A stretch of DNA of 64,000 nt, from positions 1 to 64,000 of the forward strand of contig JAJDXS010000003.1 of assembly GCA_022823145.1 (NCBI GenBank). Direction: 5' to 3'. Below the pieces are notes generated by a model. The model was not told where the DNA came from. It saw only the letters and a program-made list of their open reading frames with translations, and searched no databases. A program made the translations under genes and the position numbers. Below, in pieces: positions 34,529-43,757 of this stretch (its first letter is position 1; every line of letters begins with the position of its first letter). The stretch comes from Gemmatimonadota bacterium (GTDB lineage: Bacteria > Gemmatimonadota > Gemmatimonadetes > Longimicrobiales > Gaopeijiaceae).

Positions 34529-36879
34529 CCATGCGCTACGCACTCCACACCCTCGCGTCGCTCGCCATGGGCGCGGCGGCGATCCTGCCGCCATCTCCCC
34601 TCCCCGCCCAGCAGCCACCCGTCTCCGTCACGGCCAAGGACTATGCGCGGGCGGAGTCGTTCCTGGCGGGCGCGACCAGCGGCCTCGTCTTCGGCGCGAC
34701 CGTGCAGCCCAATTGGCTTTCCGGCGACCGCTTCTGGTACCGCAACACCATCCCTGACGGTGCCGAGTTCATCCTGGTTGACGCGGCCGCCGGCACGCGC
34801 TCCCGTGCCTTCGACCACGAGCGCCTGGCCGCGGCCATCGCCGCCGTCACCGGCGACACGATCGAGCCCCTCGCCCTCCCCTTCGGCACCATCGACCTGA
34901 GCCGCGAGGCCGACCGGCTCACCGCACAGGCGGGTGAGGTGCAGCTGCGCTGCGATCTCCGCGCCTACACCTGCTCACCCACCGACCCCGCGCCGGACCG
35001 CGATCCCAACGCGATCGCCTCCCCCGACGGCACGAAGGCCGCCTTCATCCGCGACCACAACCTCTGGCTGCGCGACTTGGACACGGGCGCCGAGACCCCG
35101 CTCACCACCGACGGTATCGAGGACTTCGGCTATGCCACCAACAACGCGGGGTGGGTCAAGCGCGACTCCCCCGTGCTGCTCTGGTCCCCGCGATCGGACA
35201 TGATCGCCACCTTCCAGCACGACGCGCGCGGCGTGGGCATGATGCACATGGCCACCACGAACGTGGGCCACCCCGAACTGGAGTCGTGGAAATACCCGCT
35301 CCCGGGCGACAGCCTCATCTTCCGCATCAGCCGGGTGGTGATCCATGTGGGCGAGCCGGCGGCAGGCCGGCCCCACCGCGTGATCCGCCTGGCATTGCCG
35401 CCCGACTCGCACCGCTCCTCCACCACCGACCACGTGGCGGGGCGAGGCGGCGTCTTCCTCGACGTGGAGTGGAGCGCCGACGGGTCGCAGCTCGCCTTCC
35501 TGTCCAACTCCCGCGACCACAAGCACGCCGCGCTCCGCGTCGCCGACCCGCACACGGGCGAGGTCCGCGACGTGCTCGAAGAGACCGAGGAGAACTTCTT
35601 CGAGTCGGGTTCGGGCGGGGCGAACTGGCGCGTGCTGAAGGAATCGAACGAGGTCATCTGGTTCTCCAAGCGGCACAACTGGGGCCACCTCTACCGCTAC
35701 GACCTCGCGACCGGCGAGCTGCTCGGCCGGATCACCACGGGCGACTGGAACGTGCGGCAGCTGCTGCGCGTGGACGAGGAGGCGCGGACGCTCTACTTCA
35801 CCGGGACCGGGCGCGAGCCCGGCGACCCCTACTTCCAGTACCTCTACCGCGTCGGCATGGACGGCACGGGGCTGACGCTCCTCACGCCCGACAGCGCCAA
35901 CCACGCCGTGACGCTGTCGCCCTCGGGCGCGTACTTCGTCGACAGCCAATCGACCCCGGTCATCCCCCCGGTGACGGTTGTCCGGGACATGGACGGAAGC
36001 GTCGTGGCCGAGCTGGAACGCGCGGACATCTCCGCCCTCCTCTCCTCAGGCTGGCAACCGCCCGAACCGTTCACCGTCAAGGCGCGGGACGGCGAGACGG
36101 ACCTGCACGGCCTGATGTACAGGCCCACGCACTTCGATCCGGCGCGCTCGTATCCGGTCGTCAACTACCTGTATCCGGGGCCGCAGTCGGGGAGCGTCGG
36201 CTCGCGGTCGTTCCGGGCGTCGCGGGGTGACAAGCAGGCGCTGGCCGAACTGGGGTTCGTCGTGGTCGAAGTCGACGCGATGGGCACGCCCGGCCGGTCG
36301 AAGGCGTTCCACGACGCGTACTACGGGAACATGGGCGACAACGGGTTGCCGGATCAGGTCGGGATGGTGCGGCAACTCGCCGCCCGCCACCCCTGGATGG
36401 ACCTGGATCGGGTCGGCATATGGGGACACTCCGGAGGCGGATTCGCGAGCACGGCAGGGATCCTGCGGTATCCGGAGTTCTACAAGGTCGCGGTCTCGCA
36501 GGCCGGCAACCACGACAACCGCAACTACGAGGACGACTGGGGCGAAAAGTGGCAGGGGCTGCTGGAGACCTACCCGGACGGCACCACGAACTACGACAAT
36601 CAGGCCAACCAGCTGGTCGCGGAGAACCTTCAGGGCAAGCTGCTGCTGGCCCACGGGACCATGGACACGAACGTGCCGCTGTACAATACGCTGCTGGTGG
36701 TGGACGCGCTGATCGCGGCCGACAAGGACTTCGACCTGATCATGCTGCCCAACCGGGGCCACGGATTCAGCGGCGAGCCCTACATGATGCGGCGCAGGTG
36801 GGACTACTTCGTGCGGCACCTGCTGGGGGTGGAACCGCCCGAGTACACGATCGGCGCGAGGAGAAGGCCGGTGAGCTGA
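34525..36879 (+). CDS. DPP-IV-type S9 family peptidase
   Basis: This 784-residue exported serine peptidase has a signal peptide ([20 protein letters not shown]). A beta-propeller domain follows (about 30-520; [33 protein letters not shown]), then the prolyl-oligopeptidase catalytic domain. The catalytic triad is visible: Ser near 635 in [12 protein letters not shown], Asp near 716 in [12 protein letters not shown] and His near 747 in [11 protein letters not shown]. It should release dipeptides from peptides in the periplasm. ATG 34525 overlaps the acdS stop (ATGA); a second ATG at 34531 is possible. The frame ends just before the convergent ankyrin gene. Confidence 0.9.
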   Translation: MTMRYALHTLASLAMGAAAILPPSPLPAQQPPVSVTAKDYARAESFLAGATSGLVFGATVQPNWLSGDRFWYRNTIPDGAEFILVDAAAGTRSRAFDHERLAAAIAAVTGDTIEPLALPFGTIDLSREADRLTAQAGEVQLRCDLRAYTCSPTDPAPDRDPNAIASPDGTKAAFIRDHNLWLRDLDTGAETPLTTDGIEDFGYATNNAGWVKRDSPVLLWSPRSDMIATFQHDARGVGMMHMATTNVGHPELESWKYPLPGDSLIFRISRVVIHVGEPAAGRPHRVIRLALPPDSHRSSTTDHVAGRGGVFLDVEWSADGSQLAFLSNSRDHKHAALRVADPHTGEVRDVLEETEENFFESGSGGANWRVLKESNEVIWFSKRHNWGHLYRYDLATGELLGRITTGDWNVRQLLRVDEEARTLYFTGTGREPGDPYFQYLYRVGMDGTGLTLLTPDSANHAVTLSPSGAYFVDSQSTPVIPPVTVVRDMDGSVVAELERADISALLSSGWQPPEPFTVKARDGETDLHGLMYRPTHFDPARSYPVVNYLYPGPQSGSVGSRSFRASRGDKQALAELGFVVVEVDAMGTPGRSKAFHDAYYGNMGDNGLPDQVGMVRQLAARHPWMDLDRVGIWGHSGGGFASTAGILRYPEFYKVAVSQAGNHDNRNYEDDWGEKWQGLLETYPDGTTNYDNQANQLVAENLQGKLLLAHGTMDTNVPLYNTLLVVDALIAADKDFDLIMLPNRGHGFSGEPYMMRRRWDYFVRHLLGVEPPEYTIGARRRPVS

Positions 36880-36880
36880 G

Positions 36881-38884
36881 CTAGCAGGTCAGGCAGCGGT
36901 GGCTGTTTGACGAGCCCAGTTTCTCCAGCAGCGCCACGGTGGCCGGCCGCGGTGAGACCCGCTGTACCGGGCCGTTGGCCAGGTCCGCCACGGTCTGGCC
37001 TCTGCGGCTGATCGCACGAATATCGGCGCCCTGCTCCACCAGGTAGATGATGAGCGCGTGGTCGCCGCGCGCGCCGGCGTGGTGCAGCGCGTTGTAGCCG
37101 TTGTGGTCGCGGGCGTTGATGTCGACGCCGAGTTCCTCCACCAGATAGCGCACCGCCGGAAGCCAGCCGTCGGGCACGTGTCGATGCGCGTTGCCGGCGA
37201 AGCCCTCGCCGTAGCCTACACCCGATGCAGCGTGGATGGGCCATACGCCGGGGCCTCCCGCCGGGACTGGCGGCAGTCCGGAAGCGTCGGGCGCCAGTGC
37301 GCGCAGCGAGTCGGCGACTTCCGAGGCACGGATCAGGTTCTGCCGGACTTCGTCGTCCAGGCCGGCGAGGAGATCGTCGGGGAAACCGCCCTGCTCTTCT
37401 TCCGGCAGGTCGTTGCGGACCGACTTGAGGAGGGTGACGCGGGCGGAGTCGGCCAGTTCGGCGTAGGTGGAGTCGGAGGCAAGCTGCGTCCGGTTCTGCT
37501 GCCTGAGGAACTCGTCGGTCGAGAGGCGGCGGCGGCGGGGCGGCGCCACGGTCGGGATGCCGGGGTCGGCCCCGTGCCGGACAAGCAGTTGCATCGCGGC
37601 GACGTCTGTCGCGTAGGCCGCGCGCCAGAAGGCGGTGGCGCCGTCGGTATCGACGAGGCCGCAATTGCGGTTGCCGCACCCGCTGTACTCCATGTACCAG
37701 GGATGCAGCGTGAGGCGTGCGTCCGGGTCGGCACCGGCCTCGAGCAGCGCCTCCATGACGTCGAGGTAGGTCGCCGTCTGAAGTCCCATCTCCTGGGGCT
37801 GCGGGTAGCGGGTGCGGGGTTGCCAGCGGGCGTTAACCGCCGCCCAGACCGGGGTCGCGCCGTTCAGAGTCGAGGCGATGTCGGGATCGGCGCCCCGCTC
37901 GATCAGGGTGAGCGCCAGGTCGAACTGGCCGTTGATCGTGGCCATCAGGAGGGGGCTGGTGCCGTCACTCGCCGAGACCCGATCGATGTCGGCGCCCCCG
38001 TCCAGGAGCGCAACCGCAGACTCGGTGTGTCCCTGGCGCACGGCGTGCAGCAGCGCAGTCAGGCCACCCTTGGCCTGGACGCGCCGCGGGCGGAAGTCGT
38101 CTTCCTCTTCTTCTTCGGCATCTTCGGGAAGGCCTTCCTCGTACACCATCCGCGACGCGCGGACGGCCGTCTGGAATTCGGTAGGGGTCGGGGCCCGCGA
38201 CCTGTCGGCCGTCAGCGCCTCGACCGCTGCGGTGCGTCGCCGGCCCGCGATCCGGTCGAGTTCGGAGAGCACCTGCAGGTCCTCGACCTTGCTGGTGATG
38301 TCGGGATCGGCGCCAGCGTCGAGGAGCACGCGGGCGGCGGCGGCGCGGTTCATCGAGGCCGCAAACATGAGCGGGGTCTGGCCCCACCCGTCCTCGCGCG
38401 CGTCGGGGTCCGCTCCGCGCTCGAGCAGCGCGGTGACCAGCGGCGCGGAGCCCGCGCTCGCGGCCAGGTGGAGGGGTGTAGTTCCCGTGCCGGGAGCAGG
38501 TGCAACAGGGTCGGCGCCCGCGTCGAGGAGCATGAGTGCCACGGCGTCGCTCCCGGTGCGTGCCGCGATGTGCAGCGGCGTGTAGCCGCCGATCCGCGTG
38601 ACGGGCTCGATCACGGCCCCCGCGTAGAGCAGCATCTCGGCGAGGGCGGCGTCGCCGCGTTCGGCGGCCCAGTGCAGCGCGGTCATGCCGTCGCCCTGCG
38701 CCGCGTTGACATCGGCCCCGCCGGCAAGGAGTGCCCGCACCGTCGAGATGTCGCCCTCCATTGCGGCGTCGGCGACGGGGGAGTCCACAAGCCACGGGGT
38801 GGCCGCGGTGAGGACGCCGATCAGCGCCGCGGCACCGACGAGGCCAGCGGTCAGGCGTGTTTGCCGAGTCGCCATGGCGGTCAT
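36881..38884 (-). CDS. Exported ankyrin-repeat protein
   Basis: The ATG at 38884 overlaps the stop of the DUF1552 gene (ATGA). The frame is open far upstream but only antisense there. The 667-residue product has a hydrophobic N-terminal segment (LVGAAALIGVLTAATPWLV), then many ankyrin repeats (DGMTALHWAAERGDAALAEM, GYTPLHIAARTGSDAVALM, TTPLHLAASAGSAPLVTAL). An acidic insert (EDAEEEEEDDF, near residue 260) is followed by more repeats, a spacer of charged helices, and a last pair (NGYNALHHAGARGDHALI). It ends in a Cys-x-x-Cys-like CLTC. It is probably a periplasmic scaffold working with the DUF1552/DUF1592 proteins. Confidence 0.85.
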   Translation of the reverse strand: MTAMATRQTRLTAGLVGAAALIGVLTAATPWLVDSPVADAAMEGDISTVRALLAGGADVNAAQGDGMTALHWAAERGDAALAEMLLYAGAVIEPVTRIGGYTPLHIAARTGSDAVALMLLDAGADPVAPAPGTGTTPLHLAASAGSAPLVTALLERGADPDAREDGWGQTPLMFAASMNRAAAARVLLDAGADPDITSKVEDLQVLSELDRIAGRRRTAAVEALTADRSRAPTPTEFQTAVRASRMVYEEGLPEDAEEEEEDDFRPRRVQAKGGLTALLHAVRQGHTESAVALLDGGADIDRVSASDGTSPLLMATINGQFDLALTLIERGADPDIASTLNGATPVWAAVNARWQPRTRYPQPQEMGLQTATYLDVMEALLEAGADPDARLTLHPWYMEYSGCGNRNCGLVDTDGATAFWRAAYATDVAAMQLLVRHGADPGIPTVAPPRRRRLSTDEFLRQQNRTQLASDSTYAELADSARVTLLKSVRNDLPEEEQGGFPDDLLAGLDDEVRQNLIRASEVADSLRALAPDASGLPPVPAGGPGVWPIHAASGVGYGEGFAGNAHRHVPDGWLPAVRYLVEELGVDINARDHNGYNALHHAGARGDHALIIYLVEQGADIRAISRRGQTVADLANGPVQRVSPRPATVALLEKLGSSNSHRCLTC

Positions 38885-40293
38885 CCCTGCGTCGCCGTGG
38901 AAGATCCCGAGACGAGGGAGAATTCGCCCGTGCTGTCGCCGAAGCCCTCCATCTCCATCCCCATTCCGTTGAGAGCCCACAGCATGGCATTGGCCATGGG
39001 TGTGGCATCGGGGGCCTCGAGGTGCAGGTTCCCCTCCAGCAGGCCGTTGGCGCCGCCCAGGAGGATCAGCGGACAGCGGCGGTGGTTGTGCAGGTTGGCG
39101 TCGGCCATCGGCGAGCCCCACATGACCATGGTCTTGTCGAGGAGGCTGGCGTCGCCCTCCATGCTGTTCTGGAGCTTCTCGAGGAAGTAGGGCAGCTGTC
39201 CCACGCGGAACTGGCAGATCCTGTTGAACTCGAGGATCGCCTCCTCGCGCCCGCCGTGGTGCGAGGCGGGGTGGAAGGGACGACTCGAGCCGCTCTCGGG
39301 GAAGACGCGGTTGTCGGCGTCGCGGCCCGTCTTGAAGGAGATGATCCGCGTCATGTTGGTCTCGAGCGCCAGCACCTGCAGGTCGAACATGAGGCGCATG
39401 TGCTCGGTGAACGAGTCCGGCACGCCGGCGGGCGCTTCCGGCAGTTCGCGCTCCTCGCCGCTGGTATTGCGCGACTCGATCGCAGCGATCCGGCGCTCGA
39501 TCTCGCGCACGTTGTCGAGGTAGCGGTCCATGCGGAGCCGGTCGGTCGCTCCCAGTTCGCGCTTGAGAGCGGCGATTTCGCCGGCCATCCAGTCGAGGAT
39601 GCTCTTGCGCGACGCCCGCCGCGCGGCCCGCTCCTCGGGGGTGCCCCCCGCCCCGAAGAGCATGTCGAAGGCGACGCGCGGGTCGCGGATCATGGGCAGC
39701 GGCTCGTTGGGCGATGCCCAGCTGATCGTGTCGGTGTAGGCGCAGGAGTAGTTGTAGGTGCAGCCGCCGGCCTGGTCGAGGTTCTCGATGCAGAACTGCA
39801 TGGAAGGAAGCGGCGTATCCTGGCCGAAGCGCTGCGCGTACATCTGGTCCAGCGAGGTGCCTACCCAGATGTCGGAGCCCTGGGTCTGCCTGGGGTGGGA
39901 CTGGGTGAGGAAGACCGCGCTGGAGCGGAAGTGGTCGCCGCCGATCTCGGGCGTCGAGAAGGCCTCCGCCATGCGGCAGTCGGTGTTGCTGACGATGGTG
40001 AGTTGGTCCTGGAAGGGCTTGAGCGAGCTGAGCGCGCTCTCGGGCAGGATCTCGAAGTCCTTGCCGGTGGTGGACGGCGCGTAGAGGTGCTGGGTCGCGC
40101 CCCACTCGTTGCAGCCCGCCAGACCGTGGACTTCCTCGATGCACACGAGGCGGGTCGGGCCCTCGTCGGGACGCGTGTGGGCGCGCAGGCGCCCGGCGGG
40201 GATCATGGCGTCGAGCAGCGGAAGCGCGGCGGTGGCGCCGAGGCCTCTCAGGAAGGTACGGCGCGGGATGTGGGTGCCGGTGATGAAGTGCAT
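38881..40293 (-). CDS. DUF1552 domain protein with Tat signal
   Basis: This 470-residue protein begins with a twin-arginine signal (IPRRTFLRGLGATAALPLLDA) and is therefore exported folded, perhaps with a cofactor. The body matches the DUF1552 family: CIEEVHGLAGCNEWG, LTIVSNTDCRMAEAF, GDHFRSSAVFLTQSHP, SMQFCIENLDQAGGCTYNYS, WASPNEPLPMIRDPRVAFDM and DNVREIERRIAAIE. DUF1552 proteins are typically encoded next to DUF1592 cytochrome proteins, as here. The biochemical role is unknown. The start lies 15 bp after the upstream stop and the stop overlaps the ankyrin gene, so the three form one operon. Confidence 0.9.
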   Translation of the reverse strand: MHFITGTHIPRRTFLRGLGATAALPLLDAMIPAGRLRAHTRPDEGPTRLVCIEEVHGLAGCNEWGATQHLYAPSTTGKDFEILPESALSSLKPFQDQLTIVSNTDCRMAEAFSTPEIGGDHFRSSAVFLTQSHPRQTQGSDIWVGTSLDQMYAQRFGQDTPLPSMQFCIENLDQAGGCTYNYSCAYTDTISWASPNEPLPMIRDPRVAFDMLFGAGGTPEERAARRASRKSILDWMAGEIAALKRELGATDRLRMDRYLDNVREIERRIAAIESRNTSGEERELPEAPAGVPDSFTEHMRLMFDLQVLALETNMTRIISFKTGRDADNRVFPESGSSRPFHPASHHGGREEAILEFNRICQFRVGQLPYFLEKLQNSMEGDASLLDKTMVMWGSPMADANLHNHRRCPLILLGGANGLLEGNLHLEAPDATPMANAMLWALNGMGMEMEGFGDSTGEFSLVSGSSTATQG

Positions 40294-40308
40294 CGTCGTC
40301 AGTTCTCC

Positions 40309-42828
40309 TTATTGCGTATCCCGGGACGATTCCGTCCCGTTGCCGGCCTGATCCTCGGCGGCGGCCAGAGGGGCTCTCTTCATTCTGAATGCATCGCTCT
40401 TCACCACGCCGAGCACGAGGGAAGAGATGCTGTAGTCGTCCGCTTCCGCCTGCCACACGATCTCTCGCACGGCGGGCTGGTCGTAGTACTCGACCCGGCG
40501 GCCCAGCGCGTAGGCCATGAGGTTTTCGGTGAAGGTGCGCACCAGGGGCAACGGGCGTTTCAGCAGCGCGCTGGAGAGCTCCGCGGGGGTCTGCACCGGC
40601 GTCCCGTCGTAGAAGTCGCCGCCCGTGTCGAGCGGCATCCCGTTCTCGAGCGAACGCCATTTCCCGGTCACGTCGAAGTTGTCGAGCGCCAGGCCGATCG
40701 GGTCCATGAAGCGGTGGCAGGATGCGCACTGCGGACTCTCGCGGTGGATCTCCATGCGTTCGCGCGTGGTCAGCATGCGGCCGTCGCGCGAGGACTCGGT
40801 CTCTTCGAGATCCGGAATGCCGGGCGGGGGCGGGGGCGGGGGCGTGCCCAGCAGCACCTCCATGACCCACTTGCCGCGCAGTACCGGCGAGGTGCGATTG
40901 GCGAGCGAGGTAAGCACCAGCACGCTGCCGTGGCCCAGCAGTCCGACGCGTCGGTCGTCGGGGTAGTCGACCTTGCGAAGGTACGAGCCGGCCACTGGCG
41001 GGAAGCCGTAGTGGGTGGCCAGCCGCTCGTTCACGAAGGTGTAGTCGGCACGGAACAGGTCCAGGATGCTCGCGTCCTCCGCGACGAGGTGGTTGAAGAA
41101 GGTCTCGGTCTCCAGTCGCATCGCATCGGCGAGCATCTCGTCGAAGTTCGGGAAGAAGTTGGGGTCGGGGCGGACCTTGTAGAGGTCCTGCAACCGAAGC
41201 CACTGACCGGCGAAGCGGGTGCCGAGCGCCCGGGCTCGCGGGTGCTCCAGCATGCGCAGCGCCTGGCGTTCAAGCTCTTCGACATCGTGCAGGCCTTCGT
41301 CGGCCGCGGCCGCGAGGAGCGTCCCGTCGGGCGGGGCGCCCCAGAGGAAGAAGGAAAGCCGGGACGCGAGGTCGACGCTCGAGATTGGGTACACCTCGCC
41401 CGGGCTCACTCCCTCCGGCTCGCTCTCGGTCCGGAACACGAAGCGGGGGCTGGCGAGCACCGCCTCCAGCGCCATGCGGATCCCGGTCTCGAAACCGTCC
41501 AGTTCGGCGCCGTTCGCGTAGAACGCCAGGAGTCCGTCGATGTCCGCCGTGCTCGCCGGGCGGCGATAGGCGCGGTTCGTGAGCGCTTCAATGATCCTGC
41601 GGGCGCACGGCAACTCCTCCGCCGCCGACGTCGGGCGGCAGACGAAGACGCGCTGCCGCGTCGCATTGTCCGAGACGCCGGTCACGTCGTACGGGCCTCC
41701 GACAATCAACTCGCGCACGTGCGGCAGGGTGGTGATCCCTCCTCCACCCGATCCGCCACCGGCCATCGACCAGTCGTGGGGGCGGATCAGGTCCTCATAC
41801 GGGCCGTCGAAGCCGCGGATGAACGCCGCCGAGACCTTTCGCTGGCCCGCGCGCACGAAGATCCGCCCGGTGCTGATCGGAGCCGCACCGCGCCCGTCGG
41901 CACCCGCCCCCGTGCGTGCGTGATGCAGCAGGGCCACGCTTTCGCCGTCGATCGAGATGTCGATGTCCTCGAAGCGTGTGTTGGAGCCCGAGGAGAATCC
42001 GAGCTCGAAGACGTACTCGCCGTCGGCGGGGAAGACGTGCTCGACAACGACGCCGCCGCGGGTCCCGTAGGGCGTTCCCTCGACGTGATCCCAGGGGTGT
42101 TGCGATGTGTATTCGGACACCTTGTAGGACCGGTCGACCGCCGGCGCCGTCCGGTCGCCCACAGCCCAGCGGCTGATGTCCGCCGCGGCGTTGAGGTACG
42201 ATTCGACGAGGGTCGGCGACATCGCCTGCACGTCGGCGATGTTGTCGAAGTTGGCGCTCATCTGGTCGAGCGGCAGCCAGTCGCCAGCGTCGACGGTGAG
42301 ACCGAGGAGGTCATGGACCGCCCTCTCGTACTCGGCGCGGTTGAGCCGCTGGAAGGTCCGTTCTCCGGGTTCAGGATGCCGGGCCGCTGCGCCGTCGAGG
42401 ATCTCTTCGAGCCGCTCCACCAGGGCATTGAGCGTGTCGCCAGCGGGTCTCCGCGTTCCCGGCGGCGGCATCATCCCCGCGCGCAGCTTCCTCACCATGC
42501 GTTCGGCGGTGTCGGCGTTGCGGTCCGCTTCCTCCACCACGAAGCCTTCTAGGGAGAGGTTGCCGGTCAGGCGGCGCTCGTTGTGGCAGCGCACGCAGAC
42601 CTGCTGAACGACCTCGGTCTCGGTGGAGATGGCACGGGCCGTTGCCTCGGTACGGGCCGGTGCGGGACGAATTGCCAGAGGCCGCGAAGCGGTGTGGGGG
42701 GCGGGTGCAGCCACATCGCGGGCCGATGCTATCGCGGGTTCCTGCCAAGGGGAAGCGGGGGCGCCGCGGGGGCCCGTCCAGACCACCAGCGCGCCCAGGG
42801 CCAGCAGTGGAACACCGAGTGATTTCAT
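40309..42828 (-). CDS. DUF1592-type exported cytochrome-like protein
   Basis: I chose the ATG at 42828, which gives 839 residues and a signal peptide (SLGVPLLALGALVVWTGP). A heme-binding motif CVRCHNERR sits near residue 80, followed by family blocks of the planctomycete-type DUF1587/1595/1592/1588/1585 series. These include LRAGMMPPPGTRRPAGDTL, NRAEYERAVHDLLGL, SRLSFFLWGAPPDGTLL, FAGQWLRLQDLYKVRPD, SVLVLTSLANRTSPVLRGKWV, QCASCHRFMDPIGLALDNFD (a second C-x-x-C-H) and LKRPLPLVRTFTENLMAYALGR. A role in periplasmic oxidation or polymer handling is often suggested but unproven. It is the first gene of the operon with DUF1552 and ankyrin. Confidence 0.9.
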   Translation of the reverse strand: MKSLGVPLLALGALVVWTGPRGAPASPWQEPAIASARDVAAPAPHTASRPLAIRPAPARTEATARAISTETEVVQQVCVRCHNERRLTGNLSLEGFVVEEADRNADTAERMVRKLRAGMMPPPGTRRPAGDTLNALVERLEEILDGAAARHPEPGERTFQRLNRAEYERAVHDLLGLTVDAGDWLPLDQMSANFDNIADVQAMSPTLVESYLNAAADISRWAVGDRTAPAVDRSYKVSEYTSQHPWDHVEGTPYGTRGGVVVEHVFPADGEYVFELGFSSGSNTRFEDIDISIDGESVALLHHARTGAGADGRGAAPISTGRIFVRAGQRKVSAAFIRGFDGPYEDLIRPHDWSMAGGGSGGGGITTLPHVRELIVGGPYDVTGVSDNATRQRVFVCRPTSAAEELPCARRIIEALTNRAYRRPASTADIDGLLAFYANGAELDGFETGIRMALEAVLASPRFVFRTESEPEGVSPGEVYPISSVDLASRLSFFLWGAPPDGTLLAAAADEGLHDVEELERQALRMLEHPRARALGTRFAGQWLRLQDLYKVRPDPNFFPNFDEMLADAMRLETETFFNHLVAEDASILDLFRADYTFVNERLATHYGFPPVAGSYLRKVDYPDDRRVGLLGHGSVLVLTSLANRTSPVLRGKWVMEVLLGTPPPPPPPGIPDLEETESSRDGRMLTTRERMEIHRESPQCASCHRFMDPIGLALDNFDVTGKWRSLENGMPLDTGGDFYDGTPVQTPAELSSALLKRPLPLVRTFTENLMAYALGRRVEYYDQPAVREIVWQAEADDYSISSLVLGVVKSDAFRMKRAPLAAAEDQAGNGTESSRDTQ

Positions 42829-42952
42829 GCGTTCGGTTCCAGAAAAGTGCAGCCACACGCTTCTTCACGGTAGCGATTGTGGCACGGAGTGTGCAAGTAG
42901 CCCGCGCGGGGTTGTGCGGGAGCGCACGCGGACTGATTTGGCGCAGGTCGAG

Positions 42953-43543
42953 TCAGTCGGATCGGTCGCCTGGGGGCACGCTATCGCAAACCGTCCCCTG
43001 TGAATCCTCGGAGCAGGGCACCTCGGTACGATTGAAATGTTTCTCGTAAGCCATGTTGGTGGAGCGCACGCCGATCCACATCATCAACATCACGGCGACA
43101 GGCAAGGCGGGGACGACGGAATAGATCAAGAAGCACGCCAGGGCTCCGATTCCGAACGGGATCAGGAACGAAAGAACCGTGAGGGACAACGACCTGTGAG
43201 CGCACACCATCTCTTTCCAAACGAATCCGCCCGCACACCCGGCGGCAATGCCAATCGGGAACCCCCAGAGAACGAAGGTCCCGGCCGATTCCAAGAGCCA
43301 CTCGCGCCCCGTCGGTGGTCTTGTGAAAGCCACATCGCCGAACCTGGGGGGGTTGTAGCCGGCGCGGTGGTTGTAGTCGACGCGGTCCGGCTGCCAGAAG
43401 AGCAACTCGTCCAGCAACACCGGCATGAATGGCAGCGGCGCGTCCAGAATCAACCAGAGGGCCTCGGTGAGGATGATGCACAACCCTGCCGTGAGCATGA
43501 AGCCGACCGGAACGGCCAGGAGATTCCTGAGGTATGGAAGCAT
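42953..43543 (-). CDS. Hypothetical integral membrane protein
   Basis: The ATG at 43543 follows AGGGGGA. The 196-residue product has four hydrophobic segments (VPVGFMLTAGLCIILTEALW, TFVLWGFPIGIAAGCAGGFV, VLSFLIPFGIGALACFLIYS, ALPVAVMLMMWIGV) and a polar C-terminus with two cysteines. The first loop is Pro/Asp-rich (FWQPDRVDYNHRAGYNPPRF). No family was recognised. It lies alone between the DUF1592 operon and the kinase-aminotransferase gene. Confidence 0.6.
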   Translation of the reverse strand: MLPYLRNLLAVPVGFMLTAGLCIILTEALWLILDAPLPFMPVLLDELLFWQPDRVDYNHRAGYNPPRFGDVAFTRPPTGREWLLESAGTFVLWGFPIGIAAGCAGGFVWKEMVCAHRSLSLTVLSFLIPFGIGALACFLIYSVVPALPVAVMLMMWIGVRSTNMAYEKHFNRTEVPCSEDSQGTVCDSVPPGDRSD

Positions 43544-43757
43544 GGCCTGGTCCCCCTTCGCGCGTGACGAGGTCTGGTTGAGTTGAGGCACTCGGACTGC
43601 GGCTTCTGTTGATTATGGGACCGCGCGAGCTCGCTCGCGGTTGCCCGTTCAGGCTGACTTGCCGTTGGACAAGACTCGGGGTTGTGCGGAAACGCGCGCG
43701 GGAATCTGTTTAGCGCCGGGGCAATGTCGCAACGGTCCCCATAACCACGGAAAACGA

